Source: Cyanobacterium sp. Dongsha4
GTDB taxonomy: Bacteria > Cyanobacteriota > Cyanobacteriia > Cyanobacteriales > Cyanobacteriaceae
Assembly: GCF_036345015.1 (NCBI RefSeq)
Contig: NZ_CP084098.1
Coordinates: 1,191,326-1,255,325, forward strand
Direction: 5' to 3'
Length of the DNA stretch: 64,000 nt
Below the pieces are notes generated by a model. It made no database searches and was not told the DNA's origin. It saw only the letters and a list, made by a program, of their open reading frames with translations. The position numbers were made by a program, and so were the translations under genes. Below, in pieces: positions 49,243-58,785 of the stretch; position 1 is the stretch's first letter, and the number at the start of each line of letters is the position of its first letter.

Positions 49243-50526
49243 ATGAATATTGTAGTAGTAGGACTTTCTCACAAAACTGCCGCAGTGGAAGTAAGAGAAA
49301 AATTGAGTATTCCTGAAGCGAAAATAGAAGACTCCATTCGTCATTTACTCACTTACCCCCACATAGAAGAAGTTGCCATTATTAGCACTTGTAACCGCTT
49401 AGAAATTTATGCTGTAGTCAAAGAAACAGAGCAAGGGGTGAAAGAAATAACCCAATTTTTGGCAGAAATAGGTAATTTAGCCCTATTGGAGTTACGTCGT
49501 CACTTATTCATTCTTCTTCACCAAGATGCTATTCGTCACTTAATGCGTGTTGCCGCCGGATTAGAAAGTTTAGTTTTAGGGGAAGGGCAAATTCTTGCAC
49601 AAGTAAAAACAACCCATAAACTGGGAATGAAATATAATGGTATGAGTAGATTGCTCGATCGCCTCTTTAAACAAGCAATTAGTGCAGGGAAAAGAGTTCG
49701 TACAGAAACCAATATCGGTACTGGTGCAGTATCTATTAGCTCGGCGGCAGTGGAATTAGTCGATACAAAAATAGAAGATTTATCCTCCCAGAAAGTTACC
49801 ATTATCGGTGCGGGAAAAATGTCCCGTTTATTGGTTCAACATCTCTTAGCAAAAGGAGTTGAGGATATTATAATCGTTAATCGCTCCCATAATCGTTCTC
49901 AAGAATTAGCAAAACAATTTCCCCAAGCTAACTTAAAGCTACATCTGCTTGAAGATATGATGACCATGATTGCTCAGTCTGATATAGTGTTTACCAGTAC
50001 AGGCGCAACTCAACCAATTCTCGACAAAAATAATCTTTCCTCTCTATCCATTAATCATTCACTGATGTTAGTTGATATATCAGTACCGAGAAATGTAGCT
50101 AGTGATGTAACAGAATTAGAATTTATTAAATCCTACAATGTAGATGATTTAAAAGCTGTAGTAGCACAAAATCACGCCAGTCGCCGAGAAATGGCAAGGG
50201 AAGCCGAAAACTTATTAGAAGAAGAAATAGAAGCCTTTGAATTGTGGTGGCAATCCTTAGAAACCGTACCAACCATTAGCTGTTTAAGAAGTAAAATAGA
50301 GCAAATCCGAGAGCAGGAATTAGAGAAAGCCTTATCGAGATTAGGTTCTGAGTTTGCAGAAAAACATCAAGAGGTAATTGAAGCCTTAACCAGAGGTATT
50401 GTTAATAAAATATTACATGATCCAATGGTGCAATTGCGCACCCAAAAAGACATCGAAGCCAGAAGAAAAGCATTACATACCTTACAGACTTTGTTTGACC
50501 TTGAAGTGTCTGAGCAGTTAATCTAA
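49243..50526 (+). CDS. hemA: Glutamyl-tRNA reductase
   Basis: First committed enzyme of tetrapyrrole synthesis, reducing glutamyl-tRNA(Glu) to glutamate-1-semialdehyde for heme, chlorophyll and bilins. The 427-residue protein has the catalytic Cys50 in STCNRLEIY, the [17 protein letters not shown] segment, the NADPH-binding [10 protein letters not shown] and the C-terminal dimerisation helices. It lies about 240 bases from the divergent TRAP gene. Confidence 0.97.
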   Translation: MNIVVVGLSHKTAAVEVREKLSIPEAKIEDSIRHLLTYPHIEEVAIISTCNRLEIYAVVKETEQGVKEITQFLAEIGNLALLELRRHLFILLHQDAIRHLMRVAAGLESLVLGEGQILAQVKTTHKLGMKYNGMSRLLDRLFKQAISAGKRVRTETNIGTGAVSISSAAVELVDTKIEDLSSQKVTIIGAGKMSRLLVQHLLAKGVEDIIIVNRSHNRSQELAKQFPQANLKLHLLEDMMTMIAQSDIVFTSTGATQPILDKNNLSSLSINHSLMLVDISVPRNVASDVTELEFIKSYNVDDLKAVVAQNHASRREMAREAENLLEEEIEAFELWWQSLETVPTISCLRSKIEQIREQELEKALSRLGSEFAEKHQEVIEALTRGIVNKILHDPMVQLRTQKDIEARRKALHTLQTLFDLEVSEQLI

Positions 50527-50547
50527 GTTGGGTTATTGGGGAGAAAC

Positions 50548-50637
50548 GAGTTCGGAGTTCGGAGTTCGGAGTTCGGAGTTCGGAGTTCGGAGAGTTCGCT
50601 GTACTCATGCACTCCCTTCGGTCGTGAACGGAGTTAT
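50548..50637. repeat. GAGTTCG heptamer array plus MITE-like core
   Basis: Six to seven copies of GAGTTCG behind hemA, continuing into GAGAGTTCG, CTCATGCACTCCCTTCGG and TCGTGAACGGAGTTA. That block is the same as the end of the miniature elements at 28070 and 43030. No second terminal repeat follows, so it is a fragment or an independent repeat captured by the MITE. Confidence 0.8.
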
Positions 50638-50728
50638 TAATTCTTAATTATTAAACCATTGCCTATTTCCTATTCCCTATTCCCTATTTACCTTTGCCCT
50701 TTTAACTTTGCCCCTTGCACTAATTGAA

Positions 50729-53700
50729 TCAACCCTTGAAAGTGAGAGTTAAAGCCGCTTCTTTCCACCTGCCCATTTTTCTCAAAAGATTTGCCGCCTT
50801 CAGACGGTTTCCTGCTTTTAACCACGCCTCAATGGCTAAATCCCATTTATCTTCCCCTTGTTGTTCACATATTAGTGCCACTTTTTCCCAATTGTGCACT
50901 ATACGCCAACATTGTTCTGCTTTTTCCCAGTCTAACCCTTGCTCATAACAAACCCCAGCTTTTGCTTCTTTATCTTCTATATCACTTTTTAACCATAAGT
51001 CTCCTGCTTTGTGCCATTCTTGGAGTGTCTCGTAGGCAGAGGCTTCTAAATCATATCTTCTTAACTGATGCCAACAGTCGGCGGTTTTTTGCCACAGTTG
51101 TGCTTTTTGATAACAGTAAGCCGCTTTCTCCCATTTTTCAATCAATTCCCATAACTCCCCTGCTTCTTGCCATTTTTCCTGTTTCTCTCTCATCAAAGCA
51201 ACTTTTTCCTGATTACCTACTTTTTGCCAACAAGATTCTGCTAAGGCAAAAGATTGTAAATTTTCGTAAATTTTTGCACCATTTTCCCATTTTTGTGCTA
51301 TGCAAAAGGCTTCTGCCGCCCTATCCCATTGATTTTGTTTTTCACACATAAAAGCGACATTTTCCCAATTGTCTAGTTTACGCCATAAATCTTCTGCTTT
51401 TTGCCAGTTTTCGGCTTTTTCATAACAAATAACGGCTTTTTCTTCTTCATCAATGGTTAGCCATGCTTTAGCCGCTTTCTCCCATTTTTCAATCAATTCC
51501 CACATTTGTGCCGCACCTTGCCAGTTTTCCCGTTTTTCTCTCGCTAAAGCAACTTTTTGCCAATCTTCCAGCATTAACCAACAGGATTCTGCTTTTTCCC
51601 AGTTTTCAGCATTTTCGTAGCAAATTCCTGCCTTTACTTTCGCTTCTGTGGATAACCAAGCCTCTGCGGCTTCTTCCCATGCCCCTTGTTTTTCACGCAT
51701 TACTGCAACTTTTTCCCAGTCACCAAATTTTAACCAACAGAATTCGGCTATTTGCCAATTTTCAGCTTTTTCATAACAGCTACCAGCTTTTTCATAGGCT
51801 TTGATTTGTAACCATGCCTCTCCTGCGGTTTCCCATGTTTCTTGCTTTTCCCTGACTAAAGCAACTTTTTGCCAATCTTCTAATTTTAACCAACATGATT
51901 CGGCTGTTTGCCAATTTTCAGCTTTTTCATAACAGCTACCGGCTTTTTCATAGGCTTTGATTTGTAACCATGCCTCTCCTGCGATTTCCCATGTTTCTTG
52001 TTTTTCTCTAACTAAGGCAACTTTTTGCCAATCTTCTAGTTGTAACCAACAGGATTCTGCTGTTTGCCAATTTTCAGCTTTTTCGTAACAGCTACCAGCT
52101 TTTTCATAGGCTTTGATTTGTAACCATGCCTCTCCTGCAGTTTCCCAGATGTTTTCTTTTTCCCAGAGTAATGCAGCCTCTTGCCATTTTCCTTGTTGTT
52201 GATAGTTTTGGGCTAATTTTTGCCAATCTTTTAATTGTCGCCAACAGTTTTCTGCCAGTTTCCATAATTTTCCTTTTTCGTAGCAAATTCCCCCTTTCTC
52301 TAAGTCTGGTATTTTTAACCATGTTTCTCCTGCTTTTTGCCATTGGGATAACTTTTCCCATTCTTTAGCTGATTCTTGCCATTTTTCTTGTTTTTCACAC
52401 ATTAAAGCTACTTGTTGCCAGTTTTCTAATTCTCGCCAACATTCTTTTGCTTTTTCCCACATGGATATATTTTCATAACAATAGGCGGCTTTTTCGATAG
52501 GTGAGACTTTTTGCCATGCTTGGGCGGCTTTTTGCCATGCTTGTTGTTTTTCACACATTAAAGCCACATTTACCCATTGTTGAATTTGTCGCCAACATTC
52601 TTCTGCTTTTTCCCAATTTCTTGCTAGTTGATAGTCTTCTCCTGCTTGGTAATATTCTTTTAACTCTAGCCAAATATCAGCAGATTCTTGCCATTTTCCT
52701 TGTTTTTGACACAGAATAGCCACATTTTTCCAGTCTTGAAGTTGACGACAACAGGCTTCAGCTTTATTCAAGTCTCCTGCTTTTTCATAACATTCCATGG
52801 CTAGGGAATATTCTTTTTGTTTTTCCCATGCTTTTCCTGCTAAAGCAAATTGATTCAATTTTTGCCATAGTTTTCCTGCGGATTCATAGTCTTGTTGTTG
52901 ATAGCAACAGAAAGCTACTTTTTCCCATTCGTTTAGTTGTCGCCATAATTTTTCTGCTTGTTGCCATTGGTTTAATTTTTCTAAGCATTGGGCGGCTTTG
53001 GCTTTTTCTTCAATTTTTAGCCATGCTTTAACAGCATTTTCCCAATTTTCTTTTCTCTCACAACAAATAGCTACTTTTTCCCACTGTGATAATTTTAACC
53101 AAGATGCGATCGCATCTTCCCAATTTTTTGCCTTTTCGTAACAAATAGCCGCTTTTTCAAATTGTTTTATTTGTAACCATGCCTCTCCTGCTTTTTGCCA
53201 AGACTCTAAACTTTCCCAGATAATTGCGGCATCTTGCCATTTATTTTGTGCCTGACAACAATAAGCTACTTGAGGAAGATTCTTTAACTTACGCCAACAA
53301 ACCTCCGCCTTTTTCCATTCCATTCCCCATTGATAACACCGCGCCGCCTTCTCCAGTTGAGAAATTTTTAGATAGGCTTGTGCCGCTTTTTGCCACTGTT
53401 GTAGATGTTGCCATATTTTCCCCGCCTCTTGCCATCTATTTTGTCTTTCACAACAAATCGCTACTTTTTCCCAATGCTTTATGTTTTGCCAACATTGTTG
53501 TGCCTTTTGCCATTGAAAGACTTTTTCATAACAAACGGCCGCTTTTTCCCAATTACCTACTTGTTGCCATATTTCCCCTGCCATCAGCCATTGCTTTTCT
53601 TCCTCTCTAATTAAAGCCACCTTCTCCCAATCTTCTAGTTTTTCCCACATAGAAGCGATAAGAGATAGTTGTTGATGAAGACGATAATTTTTTTCAGCCT

Positions 53701-56104
53701 GAAGATAACACTCTTTTGCTTGAGAATAATTGCCTTGAATACGATATTCATCACCTGCTTTTTCCCACTCATAATTTAACTGTAAACATCGCAAATAATC
53801 TTCCCTTGCTTCACCTTTTTGATAACAGATACTAGCTTGATGAAATTCTTGATTATCTTCAAAATATTTACCTTTTTCCTGCCATTGAAATTCACTGAGA
53901 TGATGCCATTTAGTCAACCATAATTTTTCTGCCACTTCTTGCCAACAGTTAACCGCTTTTTCCTCTTTCCCTAATCTTTGCCATATATCCCCCGCTTTTT
54001 CCCACTGATTTTCAACTTCTGCTTGATAAGCCTCCATCAATAAATAGTTGTACTCTAGGGAGTTATAAGTTAGATTTTCATTACTCAACTCTTGGCTATT
54101 GGGGAGAGATAAAAGGGGATTTGTTTCTTGCCTACTTTCAACATTTAGTTGTTGTTTATCCCTCATAATCTGATAACATTCTTTTGCTTGAAGAAACGCA
54201 CCTTGATGATGATAAAACTTAGCAATGGTTTCAACGGTGAGAAAAAGAGAGGGTTGCCAAAAATCGTTTATATCCTCTGGGTTGATAGTGTGTAAATAAT
54301 TTATTAAAGCAGGATATTGACTTTCTGGGTTAAATTCAGTTTCAGCAAAAATAATTTTGTGGTTAACACTACTCAAACACAAATAAAGATATTCGGATAA
54401 AAGTTTTTCTCCTTCTTGGTTATTTTGTAGATGTTGAAAGTAACTAAAAAAATTCCATAACAAAATAGTATCAAAAGTTAATCCTTCTAATTCATGGAGA
54501 GTGAGAATACGACTTAAGCTATTTGCTGAGGATAAGTTAAGTTTTTGTGATAGTTTTTCTTTTTCTAGTTGATGAGTAACAACAATACACTTATCAAAAC
54601 CAAATGTTTTCCCTTTAGCAAAGATTTTTTCTTCATTAGAAATTAGTAAACAGCAGTCAGAATTATTTGTAAGGGGATGATTAATGTCTGGTGTTTCTTT
54701 TAACCATAGTTTGTTATTAATTAAGGCTTTGGTTAATTTAACTATTTCTTTGGAAGGAGTAAAACTGGCTTTTAATTTACTGAAATTAAGAATTGTCTCT
54801 GATGTTGTGTTGGTATATTCCCTTATTTTTTCTTGTAGGGTTGCAGAAGAATAAATTATTTTCCGAGAGTCATAGTTAAAGCAAAAGTTTTTTTCTGCGG
54901 TGGTTAATTGGCAAATTAATTTAAGACTAATTTCACTCCAGTGATGAATATTATCGCCATAGATATAATATTTCCCGATATTATCTTCGTGTAGATGAGT
55001 TAATAAATATCTACTTAAGTCGTTGTCATCCCAATAGTTATTTTCTTTTAACCATTGTTGATATTTTTCTGCTAGTTTATATATTTTTTTGTGATTGACA
55101 TTGAGAGGGAGAAAACTATAGTTTTGAATTTGTTGTTGGTAGTCTTCTAAGGTAATTAATCCTTTTTCATTGATGGGATAAGCGGCATTTCCCTTGAGGA
55201 GATAATATATTTCTTGCCATAAATGCTTTGAGTCTATTTCTTCGAGATTATACTGGGTGCTAAATTTTTCTTTGAAGAGATGAAAATTAATTTGTTTACT
55301 TCTAACAAACTGGTTATTGTCTCCTTGATATGTTTCTGTTAATAGTTTTTTCAGTAATTCTGTAAGAGATAATATCTCTAGGTAATTATTTTTTTTTAAG
55401 GCTTCTCCTGTTAATTTTTTATAGTTGTTAATGATTTGATATTTATTTATTAAACTATCACTAATCAAAATAGTTTTTTGACTATCATTTTCTCTATTTT
55501 TAGCATTTAAAATGGCTTTAATTAATAGGATAGTTGTTTTACCTGTTTTTTTTATTCCCGATAATATCAGAGGATTTTTTTGATTAATATTTACAAATTC
55601 TTCTTGATTTAAAAATATATCCTTTTTCTTTTTATTTTGATTACTTAATAAATTACTTAATTTAACAAAATCATTATGATTAATTGTTAAATCTTTCTGA
55701 TTAATTTTCAAACTTTCTTTAGTTTTGAAGTGGTTGATTGTTCCAGTATCTAAGTTATTATTAACAGGGTTATTATTAATATTAATATCGATAATACTGG
55801 TTTTCTCTAAGTCATTAGCAAAAGTAACAATTCTTTTTAATTTACTGCGATCGAATATATTGATAATTTTAAGATATATTTTCTGCTCATCAATAATTTT
55901 AGTTAAAAATATTTCTAATTTAAAAAAGTAATTTATTCGATAAATAATATTATTTTCTTGATATTTATTTATTTCTAATTGTATGGCAGGATTAATGATA
56001 ATTTCTTCTAAAACATTGATAATATTATCAAAATAGATACTTTCTTCTAGTTTTTTTATTTTTTGGTATAAGTTATAACTAATTAATAGTAAATAATTAT
56101 TCAT
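50729..56104 (-). CDS. Giant pseudo-helicase with about 74 13-residue repeats
   Basis: A 1791-residue protein. Residues 1 to about 700 resemble a superfamily-I (UvrD/TRANK1-like) helicase in layout: a P-loop GIKKTGKT near residue 200, an ILISDSLINKYQ motif-Ia-like strand, LHELEGLTFDTILLWNFF like motif V, and YLCLSSVNHKIIF like motif VI. The Walker B DEAQD box appears as YGDNIHHW, so helicase activity is doubtful. From about residue 826 to the end there are about 74 back-to-back units of 13 residues, mostly starting with Trp (WxxAxxCWxxLxx). They follow a recurring order of four or five unit types, giving 52- or 65-residue superperiods. These should form a long alpha solenoid. Residues about 680-825 hold looser units. 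No signal peptide. Function unknown. Confidence 0.9.
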   Translation of the reverse strand: MNNYLLLISYNLYQKIKKLEESIYFDNIINVLEEIIINPAIQLEINKYQENNIIYRINYFFKLEIFLTKIIDEQKIYLKIINIFDRSKLKRIVTFANDLEKTSIIDININNNPVNNNLDTGTINHFKTKESLKINQKDLTINHNDFVKLSNLLSNQNKKKKDIFLNQEEFVNINQKNPLILSGIKKTGKTTILLIKAILNAKNRENDSQKTILISDSLINKYQIINNYKKLTGEALKKNNYLEILSLTELLKKLLTETYQGDNNQFVRSKQINFHLFKEKFSTQYNLEEIDSKHLWQEIYYLLKGNAAYPINEKGLITLEDYQQQIQNYSFLPLNVNHKKIYKLAEKYQQWLKENNYWDDNDLSRYLLTHLHEDNIGKYYIYGDNIHHWSEISLKLICQLTTAEKNFCFNYDSRKIIYSSATLQEKIREYTNTTSETILNFSKLKASFTPSKEIVKLTKALINNKLWLKETPDINHPLTNNSDCCLLISNEEKIFAKGKTFGFDKCIVVTHQLEKEKLSQKLNLSSANSLSRILTLHELEGLTFDTILLWNFFSYFQHLQNNQEGEKLLSEYLYLCLSSVNHKIIFAETEFNPESQYPALINYLHTINPEDINDFWQPSLFLTVETIAKFYHHQGAFLQAKECYQIMRDKQQLNVESRQETNPLLSLPNSQELSNENLTYNSLEYNYLLMEAYQAEVENQWEKAGDIWQRLGKEEKAVNCWQEVAEKLWLTKWHHLSEFQWQEKGKYFEDNQEFHQASICYQKGEAREDYLRCLQLNYEWEKAGDEYRIQGNYSQAKECYLQAEKNYRLHQQLSLIASMWEKLEDWEKVALIREEEKQWLMAGEIWQQVGNWEKAAVCYEKVFQWQKAQQCWQNIKHWEKVAICCERQNRWQEAGKIWQHLQQWQKAAQAYLKISQLEKAARCYQWGMEWKKAEVCWRKLKNLPQVAYCCQAQNKWQDAAIIWESLESWQKAGEAWLQIKQFEKAAICYEKAKNWEDAIASWLKLSQWEKVAICCERKENWENAVKAWLKIEEKAKAAQCLEKLNQWQQAEKLWRQLNEWEKVAFCCYQQQDYESAGKLWQKLNQFALAGKAWEKQKEYSLAMECYEKAGDLNKAEACCRQLQDWKNVAILCQKQGKWQESADIWLELKEYYQAGEDYQLARNWEKAEECWRQIQQWVNVALMCEKQQAWQKAAQAWQKVSPIEKAAYCYENISMWEKAKECWRELENWQQVALMCEKQEKWQESAKEWEKLSQWQKAGETWLKIPDLEKGGICYEKGKLWKLAENCWRQLKDWQKLAQNYQQQGKWQEAALLWEKENIWETAGEAWLQIKAYEKAGSCYEKAENWQTAESCWLQLEDWQKVALVREKQETWEIAGEAWLQIKAYEKAGSCYEKAENWQTAESCWLKLEDWQKVALVREKQETWETAGEAWLQIKAYEKAGSCYEKAENWQIAEFCWLKFGDWEKVAVMREKQGAWEEAAEAWLSTEAKVKAGICYENAENWEKAESCWLMLEDWQKVALAREKRENWQGAAQMWELIEKWEKAAKAWLTIDEEEKAVICYEKAENWQKAEDLWRKLDNWENVAFMCEKQNQWDRAAEAFCIAQKWENGAKIYENLQSFALAESCWQKVGNQEKVALMREKQEKWQEAGELWELIEKWEKAAYCYQKAQLWQKTADCWHQLRRYDLEASAYETLQEWHKAGDLWLKSDIEDKEAKAGVCYEQGLDWEKAEQCWRIVHNWEKVALICEQQGEDKWDLAIEAWLKAGNRLKAANLLRKMGRWKEAALTLTFKG
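51826..52140. repeat. 156-base tandem repeat within the giant gene
   Basis: Three near-identical 156-base units encode the 52-residue block WETAGEAWLQIKA, YEKAGSCYEKAEN, WQTAESCWLQLED, WQKVALVREKQET. The near identity at DNA level points to recent unequal exchange. Confidence 0.88.
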
Positions 56105-56484
56105 CGCTATTATTCAATAAGTAATATCATAAAATTCTTTAATTAACCTACCACAAAAATGAACTAAAGCACTTATATTAAGGTTATGATATTTAGGGTT
56201 TATTAAAACTAATAGGTACAGTTTTTCATTTCATTTACCATTGCAAGAGTGCTGAAATTTTCCTATCCCTCGATACCGATAAGTTTTGTATCTCACCATA
56301 ACTAAAATGGCTATAGTCAATGATAGTAGAGTATAGAAATAAAAACTAGCAATTCGGTATCTAGTATTTTGAATATATTTACTATTTTCAATTATCAATT
56401 GATTACAAGAGAGGATTTAGTTTTACCATTGGAGATTTTTCGGTAAAACCGATAGCTGATAGCTGACAATTAGGGCTTATAAAG
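56105..56484. other. Intergenic region, no gene seen
   Basis: About 380 AT-rich bases upstream of the giant gene and downstream of the 56-residue gene. It has a GATAGCTGATAGCTGA direct repeat near 56451 and a GCAAGAGTGC phrase also found at 28048, but no frame or RNA was recognised. Confidence 0.55.
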
Positions 56485-56655
56485 CTAAGAAGGAAAAGTT
56501 TTATTTAACTCTTCAATTAACTCCTCTAATTCTTCTAAAGCCTGATTAACATCAAGACGAAGATTGCCTAAATCTGGTTTTTCTAAAAGTTGTTCTAATA
56601 CTTCTTTTTTAGATGCGATCGCTCTTATTTTTTCTGCAATAATAGGTGTAGTCAT
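56485..56655 (-). CDS. Small acidic helical protein (56 aa)
   Basis: Fifty-six codons running from MTTPIIAEKIRAIASKKEV to ELIEELNKTFPS and a TAG stop. The product is two amphipathic helices rich in Glu and Leu, with a HIP1 site inside the coding sequence. There is no clear Shine-Dalgarno sequence, which is common in cyanobacteria. It precedes the giant pseudo-helicase gene on the same strand by about 380 bases. Family not recognised; the size and charge would also suit an antitoxin, but no toxin is adjacent. Confidence 0.6.
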   Translation of the reverse strand: MTTPIIAEKIRAIASKKEVLEQLLEKPDLGNLRLDVNQALEELEELIEELNKTFPS

Positions 56656-56833
56656 GATGGCAAATAATTAATTTTTTTTGACAATATCATTCTAATATAC
56701 ACTCACTGCCCCCGCATAACTTTATCTAGGGGAGGGTAAGCAAAAGGAAAAGGGTAACAGTTTTCTTGTTGCAGAGCAATTATGACCTTGAATAATATAA
56801 TAATCTTCAGATTGATATTACTATAGCATAATC

Positions 56834-58483
56834 TCAATTATTATCAACTTCAAATAGAGGACAATAACCATCGTGAGGCACAGTAAAACCATTAAGGGGA
56901 GATTCTTGATTATGACAATGTTGATTATCAAAATGACGACAGTTACCGCAGGATTCTGGATTTAGTTGTCTTCTCAAGAGACTATTTTGCTGTAGTAATT
57001 CCCGTTGAGATAATCCCCTTAAAACTAATTCTTCTCCTTGCCATCTTGCTTCAATTAAGCCTGTGTCAGCGAAATTTTGCCATCGAGGGTCTTTATTAAT
57101 TTGTTCTGGTAAGGTAATAGTAACATAAGCCCCCGTTTCGTTCAATTCTCCTTCATAGTTATTTTGAGTGGTGATTTTTGGTTGCATGAATTGGGCGCCA
57201 ATGGGTAAATCGACTTTTACCCCAACAGCAGGAGAATGGAGTTGATAGCGATTTTGTAATTCTTCTAAACTGGTTAAATCCGCTAGGTAATTGGGTAAAC
57301 CGTGAACAAATATAATATGTTGAGGGCGTAAGTTATGAATGAGTTGGGTTGTATTTCTGCCGTCGCTATGTTCTGCTAAAAGATAGTCTTCGATAATTAT
57401 TCTTTCTGGGTCATATTTTTGAGTTAATGACTTAAATTCATCAGTTTGCTTTATTTTTGATTGTTCTGGGATTAATATCAGCCATTTTTGTCCATTATCT
57501 TGACAATATTCCTGTAAATGACTTATTTTGTCTGTTAAAACGATACTTGGTTCAATAATTAATTGGTGACGGGCAGTATTTTTCGTTACCCGTCTCATGC
57601 GAGGTTTTATTTTATCATCCCAAAAAAGAGGTTGATGTTTAGCAAAATTCTGGACATTTTCGGGAAAATAGCCAATTAAATCTAAATACAAGTCACAAGC
57701 TGAAGCTAAGTCTCCATCTACCCATATATCAAGGTTTCTCCCTGTAAATTCATGATGCGATCGCAATAATTTCAGTAATTCTTGTCCTAAACCAAAGGTA
57801 GGTACAGGCATAATAACATTAACCTGAGATTCGATCGCAGTTTTTATTCTTGCCATCAACTGTTTTTCTTGGTGACGGCGATGGGGATGTCTGGCTGTGC
57901 CATAACTTCCTTCAATAATTAATATATCAGGATTTAAACCCCGTAAGCTATCCAGAGATAAACCCTCTACTAACTGTAGATTAGAAAGACAAAAATCTCC
58001 TGTATAGAAAATTTTATAAACCCTATCTCGATGATGATATTGAAATAAGAAAGCCGATGCACCTGGTAAATGGCCAGCAGGATACAATTCTACCGTTAAA
58101 TCTGATTGTAAATGAAAAGGCGATCGCCAAGGTAACACTTGAGGAAAAGAAATGGAGGCAGAATCCTTTTTATCCAACCAATTAAGGGGTAATAACTTCC
58201 CTGTGACATCGCTGGTATAAATGGGCAAATCTGGGTAACACTGATGTAGAGCAAGTAACCCACGAGCATGATCCTGATGGGCATGAGTACAAAAAACCCA
58301 ATCAAAAGGAGGTTGACCTTGATTAACTAATAAGCTAATATCTTCAACACCACAATCAAGTAATAGTCTATAATTACCCAGAGTAAGTTGTAAGGCAACC
58401 CCCTCGGTGTAATGCCCAACACCAAAGGGATAACAAGAAAAGCTAATTTCAGGTGCGGAAAATTTTTCTTGCCGCTTAATCAT
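56834..58483 (-). CDS. MBL-fold beta-CASP-like metallo-hydrolase
   Basis: A 549-residue metallo-beta-lactamase protein of the RNA-processing (CPSF/beta-CASP-like) type. The zinc motif HAHQDH occupies His67, His69, Asp71 and His72; later motifs are the PAGHLPGAS strand, YTGDF, and IIFVHGLPNY. The C-terminal 40 residues carry a small cysteine/histidine cluster (CGNCRHFDNQHC ... CPLF) that probably binds a metal. Relatives are RNA nucleases, but the substrate here is not known. It lies downstream of a 40-residue membrane-protein gene on the same strand. Confidence 0.85.
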   Translation of the reverse strand: MIKRQEKFSAPEISFSCYPFGVGHYTEGVALQLTLGNYRLLLDCGVEDISLLVNQGQPPFDWVFCTHAHQDHARGLLALHQCYPDLPIYTSDVTGKLLPLNWLDKKDSASISFPQVLPWRSPFHLQSDLTVELYPAGHLPGASAFLFQYHHRDRVYKIFYTGDFCLSNLQLVEGLSLDSLRGLNPDILIIEGSYGTARHPHRRHQEKQLMARIKTAIESQVNVIMPVPTFGLGQELLKLLRSHHEFTGRNLDIWVDGDLASACDLYLDLIGYFPENVQNFAKHQPLFWDDKIKPRMRRVTKNTARHQLIIEPSIVLTDKISHLQEYCQDNGQKWLILIPEQSKIKQTDEFKSLTQKYDPERIIIEDYLLAEHSDGRNTTQLIHNLRPQHIIFVHGLPNYLADLTSLEELQNRYQLHSPAVGVKVDLPIGAQFMQPKITTQNNYEGELNETGAYVTITLPEQINKDPRWQNFADTGLIEARWQGEELVLRGLSQRELLQQNSLLRRQLNPESCGNCRHFDNQHCHNQESPLNGFTVPHDGYCPLFEVDNN

Positions 58484-58498
58484 AAAAAAACTACTACT

Positions 58499-58621
58499 TT
58501 AATGAGCCGAACCGTTACCATCATAGTAATCGGTGTCATAGTAACCGTTTCTAGTACCGAAAAATAAAGCCGATACAATAAATAAGCCAGTTAAGATGAC
58601 CATTAGCATTTTAACATCCAT
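58499..58621 (-). CDS. Tiny single-pass membrane protein (40 aa)
   Basis: Forty codons beginning MDVKMLMVILTGLFIV, with one hydrophobic helix (about residues 5-21), then TRNGYYDTDYYDGNGSAH and a stop. The size and form match the low-molecular-mass thylakoid proteins of cyanobacteria, but I cannot match it to a named photosystem or NDH subunit. It stands 15 bases upstream of the metallo-hydrolase gene and may be cotranscribed with it. A CGGAGTG sequence 13 bases before ATG could serve as ribosome binding site. Confidence 0.75.
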   Translation of the reverse strand: MDVKMLMVILTGLFIVSALFFGTRNGYYDTDYYDGNGSAH

Positions 58622-58684
58622 GATTGCTTAACACTCCGAGATATTTAGAACTGTTACTTGTATCATAAATCATTGTTTTCTCAG

Positions 58685-58728
58685 TTACCTTAGTTTGATA
58701 TAAAATTTATTGGATTGTAGTAGGTAAG
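58685..58728. repeat. Dispersed short repeat, inverted copy
   Basis: Inverted, diverged relative of the repeat at 9061-9097 (GTTACCTTAGTTTGATATAA to GTAGTAGGTAAG). Confidence 0.4.
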
Positions 58729-58785
58729 AGGCAAAGCCCTCTTTCTTTACCCCTTGCCTTTTTATTATTCCTCAATTGAATTGAA

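Noticed and set aside
50791-53614. Hydrophobic plus-strand frames opposite the giant pseudo-helicase gene
   Set aside because: They arise from the complement of Trp/Lys/Glu-rich repeats; composition mirrors the 13-residue unit.
50729-56104. Defence island
   Set aside because: A giant P-loop repeat protein invites this idea, but the neighbours (hemA, metallo-hydrolase) are ordinary and no known defence gene is nearby.
56485-56655. Toxin-antitoxin pair
   Set aside because: The small acidic protein suits an antitoxin by size only; no toxin-like gene is adjacent.
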